From: Amyelois transitella
Lineage: Eukaryota; Arthropoda; Insecta; Lepidoptera; Pyralidae
Direction of reading: 5' to 3'
Assembly (NCBI RefSeq): GCF_032362555.1
Contig: NC_083516.1
Coordinates: forward strand, 9,201,001-9,265,000
DNA: 64,000 bases
A program made the position numbers and the translations under genes. Positions 10,832 to 29,200 of this stretch are shown piece after piece. The first letter of the stretch is position 1; every line of letters starts with the position of its first letter. A model generated the notes under the pieces. The model saw nothing but the letters and a program-made list of their open reading frames with translations. It did no database searches and was not told the DNA's origin.

Positions 10832-12211
10832 ATAGGATATGTTTATTTAAATTATCTGTGTTTTATATTATTTACTGGATCTGCTCTTTATGTTTCTTTA
10901 TATAAATTTAGCTGATAATACCTATAGTTTGTAAGGTTTGTACTTAATTATGTTAAGACTGTTAACCATCTGATTACACTTGTATCATTTTAGAAGTTAA
11001 GGTTATGTTTATAACTGCATCGTGATAAGGAAAATGACAATAGTTAAAATAATACACTTAATACCTAGCCTTATCCAGCACAGATAATTGTCGTGGAACA
11101 AGATGAAAGAAACTTATTTCCTTAGTTGCGTCTTAAGTTATCCACTGTGTCATAATGAGAGGTGGACTGTTTTTTTCTTTAATTCCTGGGATCACACTAA
11201 AGTACTTATATGACATTATAGTTATTAATTTCAAACCATTTTTTTTTTCACTTTTATTTGCAACAAAATACAGACATGCAGAAATATTACATTAATAATT
11301 TTTTTTTTTCTTAAGTTCTTTATATATATGTACATGACCAGTGATTTATTTGCCTTTGTTTAACGTTAATTCAATACAATAAAATCTTCAATGTAAATAA
11401 AACTATTTGTTCATAATAAGCAGTTGTTATATATTTTTGATTACTGATAGTAAAGTTATAACAACTACCAAGGATTATAATAAAATATTTATTTTTTTTG
11501 CATTGTAACAATTAAGTCACTATAGTTATAAAACCACTGTATTTCAGAATTTTGCAAAGATAAAGGCAAAATTATGTTGAATACTAGTCACAAGGACTAG
11601 CCTGTAGATTTATATTCTTTCAAGAAAATTCACTGTTTGTAATATTTGACTTTATTAAATGAAATAAAATCTAACACTAAAACCATTTTTCTTTTTTTAA
11701 TAAACCACACACACGCAAACGCAACTTAAAATTGCAATTATTAAAATTCTGTGATTTCAAGTGATGACTGCGTTGACTGAAAGTCGGCGAAAAAAAATTT
11801 TTTTTGGATGTAAATAAGTTCTATAAGTAAAAAGATGAGGTAAAATTTTTTTTTCATATTTTTGGATCTTTATATCAATGAATAGATTCTGTAAAAATTT
11901 TCAAATTTACCTTACGTAGAAGTAAAATTTTTGTTTGGCGCGAAATTATTTGTGCGCTAGGACCAATCAGAGGGCGCCATTTGAAACCGCGGACTGAACT
12001 GTCTGCTATTTTTAGCGAGAATAGCAGGAGGGATTTCGTTCTTGGATTTAATGTACTTGTAATAAGGTCGTTATTTTATTGAGTTTTCAATTCTTTGGTT
12101 CGACAGAAATTTGCGCTTTACTCCACCATTGAATATTGCCGATGTGAATTTAAAAGAGGGATCAGATTTTAGCCCAATCGGTAAACAGTCTTTTAAAATA
12201 ATTTATACCTG

Positions 12212-12475
12212 TGCCCGCGACTTCGCCCGCGTGGAATAGTTATTTTGGGTATCATTGAAGCCCTTAAGGATGAATAATCTTCCCTGTTTTTTTTCACATA
12301 TTCTATTATTTCTTTGCTCCTTATAGTTGCAGCGTGTTAATATAGCCTAAAGCCTTTCTCGATAAATGGTCTATTCAACGCAAGAATTTTTCAATTAGAA
12401 CCTGATAGAATAGTAGTTCTTGAGATTAGCGCGTTCAAACAAACAAACTCTTCAGCATTATAATAATAGTATAGA
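12212..12475 (+). repeat. Family B (RTE-like) element
   Basis: From GTGCCCGCGACTTCGCCCGC, through TATTTTGGGTATCATTGAAGC and TTAGCGCGTTCAAACAAAC, to TTATAATAATAGTATAGAT. Better copies are at 47462-47735 and 49700-49965. Confidence 0.65.
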
Positions 12476-12499
12476 TTACTTTAAAGAGTTTCTTTATTT

Positions 12500-15400
12500 T
12501 TAAACTGACTCTGGTAGTGTATAATTGGCGACAATTCCAAAGGGTCTTAGATGATACACGAAGAATTCCATCAAGTTAAGGTAACTGTGGGTCACGTTGT
12601 GGAATGATATTGCGTAGTCTGAGGCGCCATCGGAAGCCTGGAAAAAATACATGCATCTATACATCTTACGGGGCAGGCAGAGCCAGTCTCGATGGCCTAG
12701 TTCAACATGGAGATTCAGATAGGACAAAAGTTGTTTTACCGTCGCGTAGTTTAGTTTTGAGTTTAGTTTTTTCTAAGTTATTAATTGTTAATGCAGGTAT
12801 AAAGTACTGTTTATGTATATGTATATTGTAAATGACATTAACTTTTACCTTTTTCTAATAAAAAACCATCCAATACAATAATCCACACCAAAGTATCAAA
12901 TAAGACTTAGTAGATAATTATTACATACCATTTTCAATTCTGGTGGTTTGAAAGGAATTAACCGACCACGACCCACGGAGTCACGAGAATCAACCGCTTT
13001 AATGTCTAATGTTCGGACACATTCACCTGAAAAAAAAACCAAATGTTTGTGCCAATCAATAGGTATCTACATACACACAAAACGTTGAACAAAAAAGGCG
13101 GCAAACCTGCGCAGGAGTATTTGTCAGATTGTCTTGTAAAGTTGCACTAGATGTATATTAATTTAATTATGGCCCACTCAGTTCAAGGCACTGAATTTTT
13201 AACATCACAAAACAGACACTCAAGTTATAAAAGTTTCAATACAATGCAATACAAATTATCTTTATTGCCCATAAAAAAATACATATGTAGTAGAAACATA
13301 CATTATGAATATGTTGAGCAAAAGCGGACTTATAGCTAAGCAATCCCTTCCAGTCAACCTTTGGGTAGTTATCCTAAAGTAGGCAAAATTCATTTGGAGA
13401 ATGAGTAATTTTTCATACCCAAAACAACGATTAGTAAATCTGATGTAGAATTGCATAGATGTGATCTCTTGGCTAGTTTCTCTATTGCAGTTTTGCTTAA
13501 AACGTATCCCGGATCAAATGCTAGCCTCTGAAAGAAAAATCAAAGTTAAGTCTAGTTTTAGGCTGCTGCTAGCTGTTGCCCGCGACTTCGTCCGCGTAAA
13601 TTTTCGATTTTTTCCGCGTAAACTTATTTGCAGGCACACTCATGCCTTGAGTTCATTCAAATGACGATAACTTTTTTTTAGTAAACCGATTTTCATAAAA
13701 CAAACATTAAATATTTTTCTAAGATGAAACAAAGCAATTGGTGAAAGTTTTAAGTAAATCGGTTCAGCACCTCGTAGGTATAGATTATGGGACATTTAAA
13801 AATCACTTAATAATTGTCATATCTTTAGGTTTCACAACATTGGTTGACTTCAAAAAATAAAACTTAAAACTAAGTTAACTGCCGCTTCCCAAGAGTCAGT
13901 GCAGAAAAAGCGGTAACAAACTGCACTGCACCATTTCCTTCGATATCGTCAACTTCACAATTATCCAAAACTAGAATAGAAAAAATCAGAATCTGTTTTA
14001 GTTTTTGTTTTGATCATGTTATCTCTTTGCAATGAAATATTAGTACCTACGGGTATTTTTGGGATTTGCACAAGGCGATTATCTAAACAAAGTAAAATCG
14101 GACCCACCAACAACCCTTGCCTTCAAACTCTGGTCTAAGTGATTTAGAGGTAACCACATTACCACAACGCCAAAGAATTCTATAACAAGAATACGGAAAT
14201 ACCTTCTCTTGTATATCTTCAAGTGCGCAGCCGAAATATACTGCCTCTGAACTGAAGTGGCTCAATAACATGTATTTCAGATTTTCCATTATAACGTATC
14301 TGAAAAATAAAAAGTCTAAAAGTCTGTCGTGATAGGCGACTTAGAGATAGGCTTATAAACTTGTGATTCGTCTTTTAGGCGATGAACTAGCAACCTAGTT
14401 ACTATTTGAATCTCAATTTTATAAACACCGCTGAACGTGGCCCTATCAGTCCTTTAAATACTGTTGGTTCTGTCCACCCCGCAAGGGATATAGAAGTGAT
14501 TATATGTATGTATGAAAAATAACATGTCCTGGTAAAGGGTCAGGTCAAGAGTACCCGAAACCTCCGAGCTTGCATGAAGAGAGTTATGAATGTGGATGAA
14601 GCGAAGGAAGTATGCAGAGATCGTGGCAAGTGGAAAGAGGTAGTCTCTGCCTACCCCTCTGGGAAAGAGGCGTGATTTTATGTATGTATGTATGTATGAA
14701 AAATAAAGTGATACTAGGATTTTTCTCCTATGACTATTTTGTAACTTCTTACGTGTTATCGTCTATCATGAGGAACCAGTCTGCTTTGTCAACATGATAT
14801 TGGTATATGTATTCGAATCCCTCCCTTTCTCTGTCCCAAAGCTTGTCCTCCTCCGTGCTAAGGGTGACAGCTGGAAGATATTCATCTGAAATTACAGTGA
14901 ATACATTTTATAGTTTTAACGATAGGTACTAGATATAATATAAGTAGAATTCATCATTCAGTTTTTGTTTTGAACATGAATACATAAAATCACGTCTTTT
15001 CCCGGAGCGGTAGGCAGAGACTACTTCTTTCCACTTGCCACGATCTCTGTATACTTCGTTCGGCGGTTTCGGGTACTCTTGACCTGACCCTTTGCCAGGA
15101 CGAAGTACGAAATACAGAGAATACATTTCATAGCTTTGATGATAATATAGAAATCATCAGTCAGTTTCTATTAAGAGACATTAATTTGAGAAAAGTACCC
15201 TTTTTTATGGGACAACGATGAAAACAGACATAGCATTTTAGGTCTTACTATTAAGCTTAAAACCAAGAACCAACATATTTTAATAAAAAGTAGGTGTGCC
15301 GGAAATTGGATATGATGAAGTGAAGGTACCTATCCCTGAAAAATACTTTGATTTTTTACCTATTCAGACTGAAATATGATTTCACCAGTACTAACTTTTA

Positions 15401-18189
15401 TAATCAGTTTTCATTGAACCACTACAAAAAAACACTATAATAAAATTGCTACGATTCACACACTTTATGATGGGAACCCTTCCTAGGGGTTAAAATTTAA
15501 ACAATAATGTTTTTAGCTTGTAATTTAGAATACATAGTTTTTTTTTATATTATTGTAAAATAATTAATATTAGTTTAAATTATTTAATTAGGTATATTTA
15601 TTATTAGTACTTTTCTGATTAATTATAAACAATAAATTAAGATTATCTATGAGTGTCAATGTCATTGTCAAGAGAGAGACTAACAGTTGGTAACGGACAT
15701 ACAATAAATCACTTTATGATCATCATATGTCTCGTTGTCTGACCTGGCGCCGTGCTCAAGAACAGCAGCTTGTCACACCTCTTGCCCCAGGTTTCTTTCA
15801 CACGCCGCGCCCTGAACTCATGCCGACCGGCCACTGTCTTCACCACGCAGAATACGTTAACTTTTGCAGCTATGACATCGGCCACTGTCCTGTCCTCACC
15901 TTTGTTAATGTGGATTAAATCTAGAATTTATTAGATAAGAATAGATTTATTTTCAAAATTGGATACAAGGTATCACTTATTGACGTCACATCACTTAAAT
16001 CTAAATATAATTAATTTTTTGCACAATAATCAATAGATAGTAATATTATTCGAATAATAATTAGTTGCGTGAATAATAAGATAATAATATAATGAAGAAG
16101 TTGTCTTGAAAGTGCAATCGGAATCTTCAAGAAAATACTAAAGTACTTAATAGGTAATTAAATTTTAGTAATTGTACGAAACTTGTGTAACTACATATAT
16201 ACTAACTCAACGGTACTATATTTTATAAAAAAAAAACAATATTTACATAGATAAACATCCAAGCCACAGGCCAATCGGAAATTATTTCTCATCATGCCCT
16301 GACCGGGATTCGAACCCGGGACTAGCCCGCTACCGCTGCGCCACAGAGGCCGTCGTCTCACACAGAGGGTTGACGGCCTCTGTGGCGCAGCGGTAGTACG
16401 CTTGTCTTTGACACCGGAGGTCCCGGGTTCGAATCCCGGCCAGGGCATGATGAGAAACGAACTTTTTCTGATTGGCCTGGGTCTTGGATGTTTATCTATA
16501 TAAGTATTTATTATAAAATATAGTATCGTTGAGTTAGTATCTCGTAACACAAGTCTCGAACTTACTTCGAGGCTAACTCAATCTGTGTTATTTGTCCCGT
16601 ATCTATTTATTTATATTTAATTTACTTACAATCAATGCCGTACACGGCCGGCGGCGGCGGCAACAAATTCGTGTCGTAATCAATCAAAATCCAGTGATCA
16701 CGCCTGTTTCTGTATTCGTCGTACTCTTAAATTAAAATTAAACACACAATAATTAAAAACCTTTTTTTTTACAGAGTTGTACATACACACATATGGTCAC
16801 GTCTATATCCCTTGCGGGGTAGACAGAGCCAATTGTCTTGAAAAGACTGAATGACCACGTTCAGCTATCTGGCTTAATGATAGAATTGAGATTCAAATAG
16901 TGACAGGTTACTAGCCTATCGCCTAAAAAAGAATCCCAAGTTTGTTAGCCTATCTCTTAGTCGCCTTTTACGACATCTATGGGAAAGATATGGAGTGGTC
17001 CTGTTCTTTTTTGTATTGATGCCGGGAACCACACGGCACAGAGTTAGGTACCTACAGAGATGTTTTTACATACATACATATGTATATTATCACGTCTAAA
17101 AGGTTGACTGGAATAGAATTGAGTTTCAACAGTTTAGTGACAGGTTGCTAGCTTCCTAAGCCTATCCCTAAGTTGCCTTTTACGACATCCATAGGAAAGA
17201 GATAGAGTGGTCCTATTATTTTATATCGGTGCCAGGAACCCCACGGCACATACAGGAATTACAATTTATAGATACTTATTTGAGTTATTAGAAAAGTTTA
17301 TCTGATTCATGAGTTTGCTGAGAAAATTTGCCTGATATGAATCACTCAATATAAATTTAATATTATAACAATTTTATTTTTAGAAACCACGATTAAATAT
17401 TTGGATTTACCTAATGTTACTATGGTAAAATGGTGTATAGTCAATGTGTACATATAGAGTTTAATTTGAAAAAAAAACGAATGTATGAAAAGCAGATGAC
17501 TGGATTTAAACCTACCTTGTGAGTCGTTATCATCGTAATCTTCGTCCGCATCCATTTCTGAGTACTCCCTAAAATACACAAATACTGAATATCAGACATT
17601 GGTGACAAGGAAACCTCATTTTTGTACATACTACTTATACTTATTAATATCCCCTACTCGCTTTTTACGACATCCGTGGCAAAGATACGGAGGGGTTCTA
17701 TTCTACAGTGCCGGAAACCACACGGCGCATAAAGGAAGATGAAATAATAATTAATCTTTTGACATATAAATTACTAATTACATTTCAACATACATACATA
17801 ATTATGGTCACGTCTATATCCCTTGTGGGGTAGACAGAGCCAACAGTCTTGAAAAGACTGATAGGCCACGCTCAGCTATTTGGCTTAATTAGAAATATAA
17901 TATAGAATTGAAATTCAAATAGTGACAGGTTGCTAGCCCATCGCCTAAAAAAAGAATCCCGATTTTGTAAGCCTATCTTTTGGTTGCCTTTTACGACATC
18001 CACGGGAAAGAGATGGAGTGGTCCTATTCTTTTTTGTACCGGTACCGGGAACCACACGGCTTACATTTCTACTTACCAGAAAAATCGCCCTTGTTGCAAT
18101 CTAAAAAGGATAATGGCTAACCCTACACCTATTGTGTAACCGGTAAACCATATTTTAAAAAGTTTGCACGAACTACTACTCTCTAACAT
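12500..18189 (-). CDS. C1GalT-like protein, copy A (GT31 family, altered DDD motif)
   Basis: Nine exons in transcript order: 18077-18189, 17516-17568, 16630-16725, 15744-15920, 14753-14885, 14203-14299, 13419-13527, 12929-13026 and 12500-12637. They join without frame breaks into about 337 residues. A type II membrane anchor lies near residues 10-30 (FTGYTIGVGLAIILF), followed by an acidic stem (EMDADEDYDDNDSQ) absent from the other copies. The GT31 core is clear: VKETWGKRC, YFGC, PGYVLS, VDSRDS and HLRPFG. Against copy D, the metal motif is IDDNT (residues 188-190) instead of ADDDT. The [14 protein letters not shown] segment is missing, because the exon at 12929 ends early, and CCSD is replaced by GASD. 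Core exon phases match copy D, so this is a DNA-level duplicate. It is probably Golgi-resident. Loss of the metal motif argues against normal transferase activity; a role other than catalysis is inferred. The first three exons are the least certain. Confidence 0.82.
12650..12725 (-). repeat. Degenerate family A tail before the last exon of copy A
   Basis: Read on the minus strand, GCTCTGCCTGCCCCGTAAG and an ATGT-like tail (TATAGATGCATGTATT) run directly into TTTTTTCCAG, the acceptor of the exon that begins at 12637. Confidence 0.55.
13560..13990. repeat. Repeat-rich intron segment of copy A
   Basis: A family B-like piece (GCCCGCGACTTCGTCCGCG, 13577-13660) is followed by a variant family C element at about 13800-13985 (AATTGTCATATCTTTAGG, CTGCCGCTTCCCAAGAG, CGTCAACTTCACAATTA). 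The family C variant recurs at 61155-61325. Confidence 0.55.
14325..14705 (+). repeat. Family A fragment followed by a family D element
   Basis: Family A without its head runs from GATAGGCGACTTAGAGATA to TATGTATG at about 14515. It is joined to a family D copy (GTCAAGAGTACCCGAAACC to GAAAGAGGCGTGATTTTATG, then ATGT repeats). A second family D copy lies reversed at 14980-15115. Confidence 0.6.
14980..15115 (-). repeat. Family D element
   Basis: AATCACGTCTTTTCCCGGAG, GGTAGGCAGAGACTACTTC and CTTGCCACGATCTCTG, ending in GGGTACTCTTGACCTGACCC. It is the inverse of the copy at 14515-14705. Confidence 0.6.
15945..16015 (+). repeat. Family C fragment
   Basis: AATTGGATACAAGGTATCAC followed by TTATTGACGTCACATCAC. 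Truncated after about 70 bases. Confidence 0.55.
16240..16550. mobile_element. Head-to-head pair of tRNA-derived SINEs
   Basis: One family F copy on the minus strand (about 16248-16360; the B box reads GGGATTCGAACCCGG) and one on the plus strand (about 16373-16550) face each other. Their GGCCTCTGTGGCGCAGCGG heads are separated by a spacer of about 20 bases. The pair forms a long imperfect palindrome in the intron between copy A exons 2 and 3. Confidence 0.8.
16780..17045 (-). repeat. Family A element in copy A intron
   Basis: Complete inverted copy, from ACATATGGTCACGTCTATAT to GCCGGGAACCACACGGCAC. Confidence 0.8.
17066..17252 (-). repeat. Family A element with internal deletion
   Basis: Directly follows the previous copy, with the same orientation. 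The GGGGTAGACAGAGCC block is lost. Confidence 0.65.
17640..17732 (-). repeat. Family A head fragment
   Basis: Only the last third (CTTTTTACGACATCCGTGGC to GCCGGAAACCACACGGCGC) is present. Confidence 0.6.
17795..18062 (-). repeat. Family A element just downstream of copy A exon 1
   Basis: Complete inverted copy ending CCGGGAACCACACGGC, about 15 bases from the donor of exon 1 at 18077. Confidence 0.8.
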
Positions 18190-18525
18190 GTTTGTTCGTA
18201 TAGTTCATAGATCGTAAACCAACCGAGAGGCTATTACACACTGTGCTCATAAAATAATTAATTACTATGTTTTATTCACCTACTTACATATCAAAGAGTT
18301 TTAAATGAACGATATTTAGTCGTGAAATAGTCCCTAAAAGAGATAAATGTTTACAACTAAAAGCCCGCGTTACAATACTGTATATAGGATAGGACTATAG
18401 GTAAAAAGTGTAATAAATAAAAGGTAAGTTTTAAAAGCAAAATATTGAATTTTCCACATTTTTATTTTCCCAACTTATTTCTTACAGAGATAACTTCTAA
18501 TTATTAGATTTTTTTTTATTATTTA

Positions 18526-24931
<6,406 letters not shown>

Positions 24932-26227
24932 TTGCATATATATATTTTTTAAAGGAAATTATGGCTATCACCACACTCAATCACGCTATTATAACAACTG
25001 GGAGACTATTTTCCACTAGTTATGTTTAACATTATGCTTTTCTCAAAACAGCATTTTCTAGGGGATATAAATATTTACTTATGAAGATTGTTTTCATTCA
25101 ATTTATTATCTAGTGGTGTTTTAGAGGTGTAGCTAGAGACAAATGTTTTTAAAGGGTTTAAGATTTACAGTTTCTGACAAAGTTACCTCGAAATACAAAA
25201 ATTAGAAGAAAAAAACTGATTTTACTGAATGTTGACTTTGGTCATGGTTTTATCTGCTTCGGGTAGGGCCCACCCAGGGTGAACCAGGAACGGGTTAAGT
25301 ATATCGTTAACTTCACGATAATTTCCCTTGTAGTAAGATCCGCATCCAAGGTTTAAGTACTTACCAAAATATTCACTCCTTAAAAGTATTTAGGTACAAG
25401 AGTTGTAGCGGGAGCGATGATTCGGCTCGACCGCCACCAAAGGGAAGATCTTCCGCCAGGCTAGGTGTTATGCCTGGGGAACCGCGGCGCGGCTCCGACG
25501 ATGTTGAGTCGGAGGTTGTATATATAGCTTCATTCCGTGATTTAGGATTTTCGCTGTTTTTTGATTGATAGCGTCGCGTAGTATATTTTTATATTCTTGT
25601 GAATGGTGGCGTATACATTTCGCCACGGTGTATAATATAAAATTTACAACACGAGAACTATTTACGGTATGATATGGTTTTATTTAAGAGAACGACTTAT
25701 TTTAAAGGAGGGCTCTTCAAAGCCCCTCCTTGGCGACATTGCCCACCTTTATATACGCCTATAGGAGAGCCGCAGTTTCTAGTGTGTGGGAATTGTACTA
25801 AGCCAACTACCCTGAATGACAAAGGTGTTTACTAATAGGTATGCTACTCCTTTTTTAAATATTTACGTTCCATAATATAATAAACGCCTTTGAGGAAATA
25901 CTTGAAGGTAGGTACTCCATGAAAAATGCCAAGTGTAGATTAGTCTTGCATCAAGCACGACAGGTTTATGTAAAATATTTGTTTTTATCTACCGCGATTG
26001 ATTAAATGAGTCATAATTTCCTTTTGTGAAAATTAAGACATTTTTAAGAACTTTTTTTTACATCGCATTTTATTTTGCTGCTGCTCATTTAAAAATACTG
26101 CCTTGTTGGTCACGTTCTTACGCAGTCAATCCACTTTTTAAATGTGAAAATTGTATTTTTTATAAAAGATAAAAAATATCCTGTTTTCGTCTGTACTTAA
26201 ATTTCTTCCAAGTATTATTTTTTGATA
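24932..26227. promoter_or_regulatory. Divergent spacer between copies B and C
   Basis: About 1.3 kb between the start codons of two outward-facing genes, so both promoters are expected here. It holds a locally GC-rich block (about 25400-25510, GGAACCGCGGCGCGGCTCCG) in otherwise AT-rich sequence, and a TATATATAG at about 25518. No promoter element can be assigned with confidence. Confidence 0.4.
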
Positions 26228-29200
26228 ATGGGAAACTTCAAGTTCAGGATACTGGTGATTTTGTCAACGGGGTTTGTGGTTATGTAAGTTTTTATTTTAA
26301 GATATGACCTATACAACTGTTACACACATGTTTACATGTATTAAATGGATTACCCACAGACATAGATCTGGCTAGACCCCGCGAGCGTAGACGTCTTTCG
26401 TATGCGACCCAAACGGATTACAAATGGATAAGTTGTTTCATTCGATATCTGTTGTGATTGTCGCTAACTTATTTATTTTAATGCTATATTGTACTGTATG
26501 AGTAAAAAAGTAGGTCGAAATAAGTGACTTTAGTAACGCTAGGTATGGTAGGTATCTAGCTACATATATGTCTGTGGTGCTAATCCTTGCAATTTAAACT
26601 CAAACTTTGCAACCTTTCTCTAGAATATTTTATAATTTGTAATTAAAATAAAAGGGAGACGGATAGATAAGCACACGACGAAATCATTCCGAGGAATCCG
26701 CTTTTATTTATCTTAAAATTGTAACCCCCACCGCACTGTCTACCCCGCTAATGATAAGGACGTGATTATGTGTATGAAAAAAAATTAATGACAACAGTAG
26801 GTTCCCACTTATTATTTTCAGGAAGACAAGTGAACTCGTTCACAGCGCAAATAATTCAGTGGCTGATGCTCTTGCGCATAGAGTGCGGGTGACGTGCGGA
26901 GTATTTCTGAGAGCAGATGATACAGAAATAGCACACTCTATTGCTAACACGTGGGGCAAAAGGTGTAATGAACTCTTCTTTTTGAGCGGTAAGTCGTTAT
27001 CTTATGAGAAAGGTTGACTGGAAAAGATCGCATTAGCGATGAGTCCGCCTTTGTACCATCTCTATCTGTTTTGTGCTGTATTGTATATTTTACTCTTATG
27101 GTGCAATAATGAGTTTTATCTATCTATCTTATGGGAATGGGCAGAATACTGACTAACCAACTAGTCTACTGATAAATGATCAGTATTTAGTTAGTTAGTC
27201 AGTTTACTATCAGTATCGCACATCAAATTGAATGTTATAAAGCTATTTAACGTAACAATGGAAGCAATCACGAGACGAAGCTGTTTTACCCTTAGTCGTG
27301 TTTTATGGCATTCTCGAGTAAAAGATGGGAGCCGTCCTATTTCAAAGTGCCGGAGACCACACGGCAACTGAGTTTAGTTATTTGTTTAAACAGCATGCAC
27401 TCATCTGCATTATTATGGTGAAGGCACTGAATTGGAAAAAAGTAAGGTATTTTTAGACGTGTGGTTCCCGGAACAAAATAATAGGAACACTTTTCGATCA
27501 CTTTTTTTAGTATCTTTCCCATGGATGTCGTTAAAGGCGATTAAAGGATAGGCTTATAAACTTGGATATTTTTTTGTAGGCGTTGAGCTGGCAATTGTCA
27601 CTATTTGAATCTCAATTCCATTATAAAGAAAACAGCTGAACGTGGCATTTCAATCTTTTTAAGACTGTTCGCTCTGCCTACCCCGTAAGGGATTTCGACG
27701 TAATAAAATGTATGTATATATAGTTTTTATTCCCGCAGAAGTGAATCACCCGCCAAAGGCTAGTTAAAAACAAAGTAGGATCTATATATATTTTGCAGGA
27801 GCAAACGAATTGTCAACAAAAACTCCATTGTACCGGGACCAACGCCATTTGCGGTACATGCGCGACCAGAGCGCCGCTAGCAGTGATTGGTACCTCCTGG
27901 CTACTACAGGGAAAGGGTGAGATAATAAATAATAAAAAAATCTATACTAATATTAAAAAGATGAAGAGTTTGTTTGTTTGAACGCGCTAATCTCAGGAAA
28001 TTTGTGTTGAATAGACCATTTATCGAGGAAGGCTTTAGGTTATATAACATCACGCTGCAACTACAAGCAGCACATACTAGCTGTCCCTGCAACTTCGTTC
28101 GCGTGGAATAGTTATTTTGGGCATCATTGAAGCACTCAAGAATGAATAATTTTGCCCGTTTTTTTTTCTTTTACATTTTCCATTATTTCTTCGCTCCTAA
28201 TAGTTGCAGCGTGATGTGATATAGCCTTAAGCCTACCTCGATGAATGGTCTATTCAACACAAAAAGAATTTTTCAATTTGAACCAGTAGTTCCTGAGATA
28301 AGCGCGTTCAAACAAACAAACAAACTCTTTAGCTTTATATTAGTAAAGATAAATAAATCTACATATACTAATATTACAGCCGGGTGGTTCCCAGCACCAT
28401 TGAAAAAAAAAGAATAGGACCACTCCATCTCTTTCCCATGGATGTAGTAAAAAGCGACTAAGGGAAAGGCGTACAAGCTTGGGATTCTTCTTTTAGGCGA
28501 TGGGCTAGCAACCTGTCACTATTTGAATCTCGATTCTATCATTAAGCCAAATAGCTGAACGTGGCCATTCAGTCTTTTCAAGACTGTTGGCTCTGTCTAT
28601 CTACCCCGCAAGGGATATAGACGTGATCATATGTATGCTAATATTATAAAGCTTAAGAATTTATTTGTTTAAACGCGCTGTAATATAGCCTAAAGACTTC
28701 CTCGATAAATGGTCTATTCAACGAAAAAAGAATTTTTCAATTCGAACCAGTTCAAACAAACAAACTCTTCAGCTTTATAATATTAAGTATAGGTATATAA
28801 CCAAGGACCTAAATTTTGTAAATAAATTAGGTATTACTCAAATTTATTTCTTTCAGTTACATAGTGGTGGAGAACCTCAGGTATATGCTAGCGGATCACG
28901 ACCCTAACAACGCCATATATTTTATGTTGGTCGTTAGTGAAAATAGGGTAAGTGGAACTAGTCTTTAAAGAGCTGTTTTAATTCAATATTTCATTTAAAT
29001 TTATCCGGCTCGAAGGACCAAATTATTAACGATATTGTTATCATTGCTATAAACCCCATTAAGTCGAGAAATACAAGTAATACGTTTACGTCACGTTTTA
29101 TGACGTTACTTCGTCCATTTTTGCTATAGTTATAGAAAATACGTAGTACCTAACTAAAATAGTTTATAGTGACGTGTATCTTTTTATTTTAGGGTGTTAC

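Larger units (their letters stand above)
9788..12499. other. Spacer between RacGAP1 and C1GalT copy A (convergent 3' ends)
   Basis: AT-rich sequence following the RacGAP1 stop. It holds probable 3' UTR, a tRNA-derived SINE (10306-10480), AATAAA signals and a family B fragment (12212-12475). No further gene is recognised. Confidence 0.6.

Noticed and set aside
15727-15934. Plus-strand frames of about 60 codons
   Set aside because: Antisense shadows of the copy A exon 15744-15920, which carries the conserved TWGKRC motif on the minus strand.
16191-16550. Protein-coding frame of 119 codons on the minus strand
   Set aside because: It is the translation of the paired SINEs and flanking AT sequence; no codon pattern or homology supports a gene.
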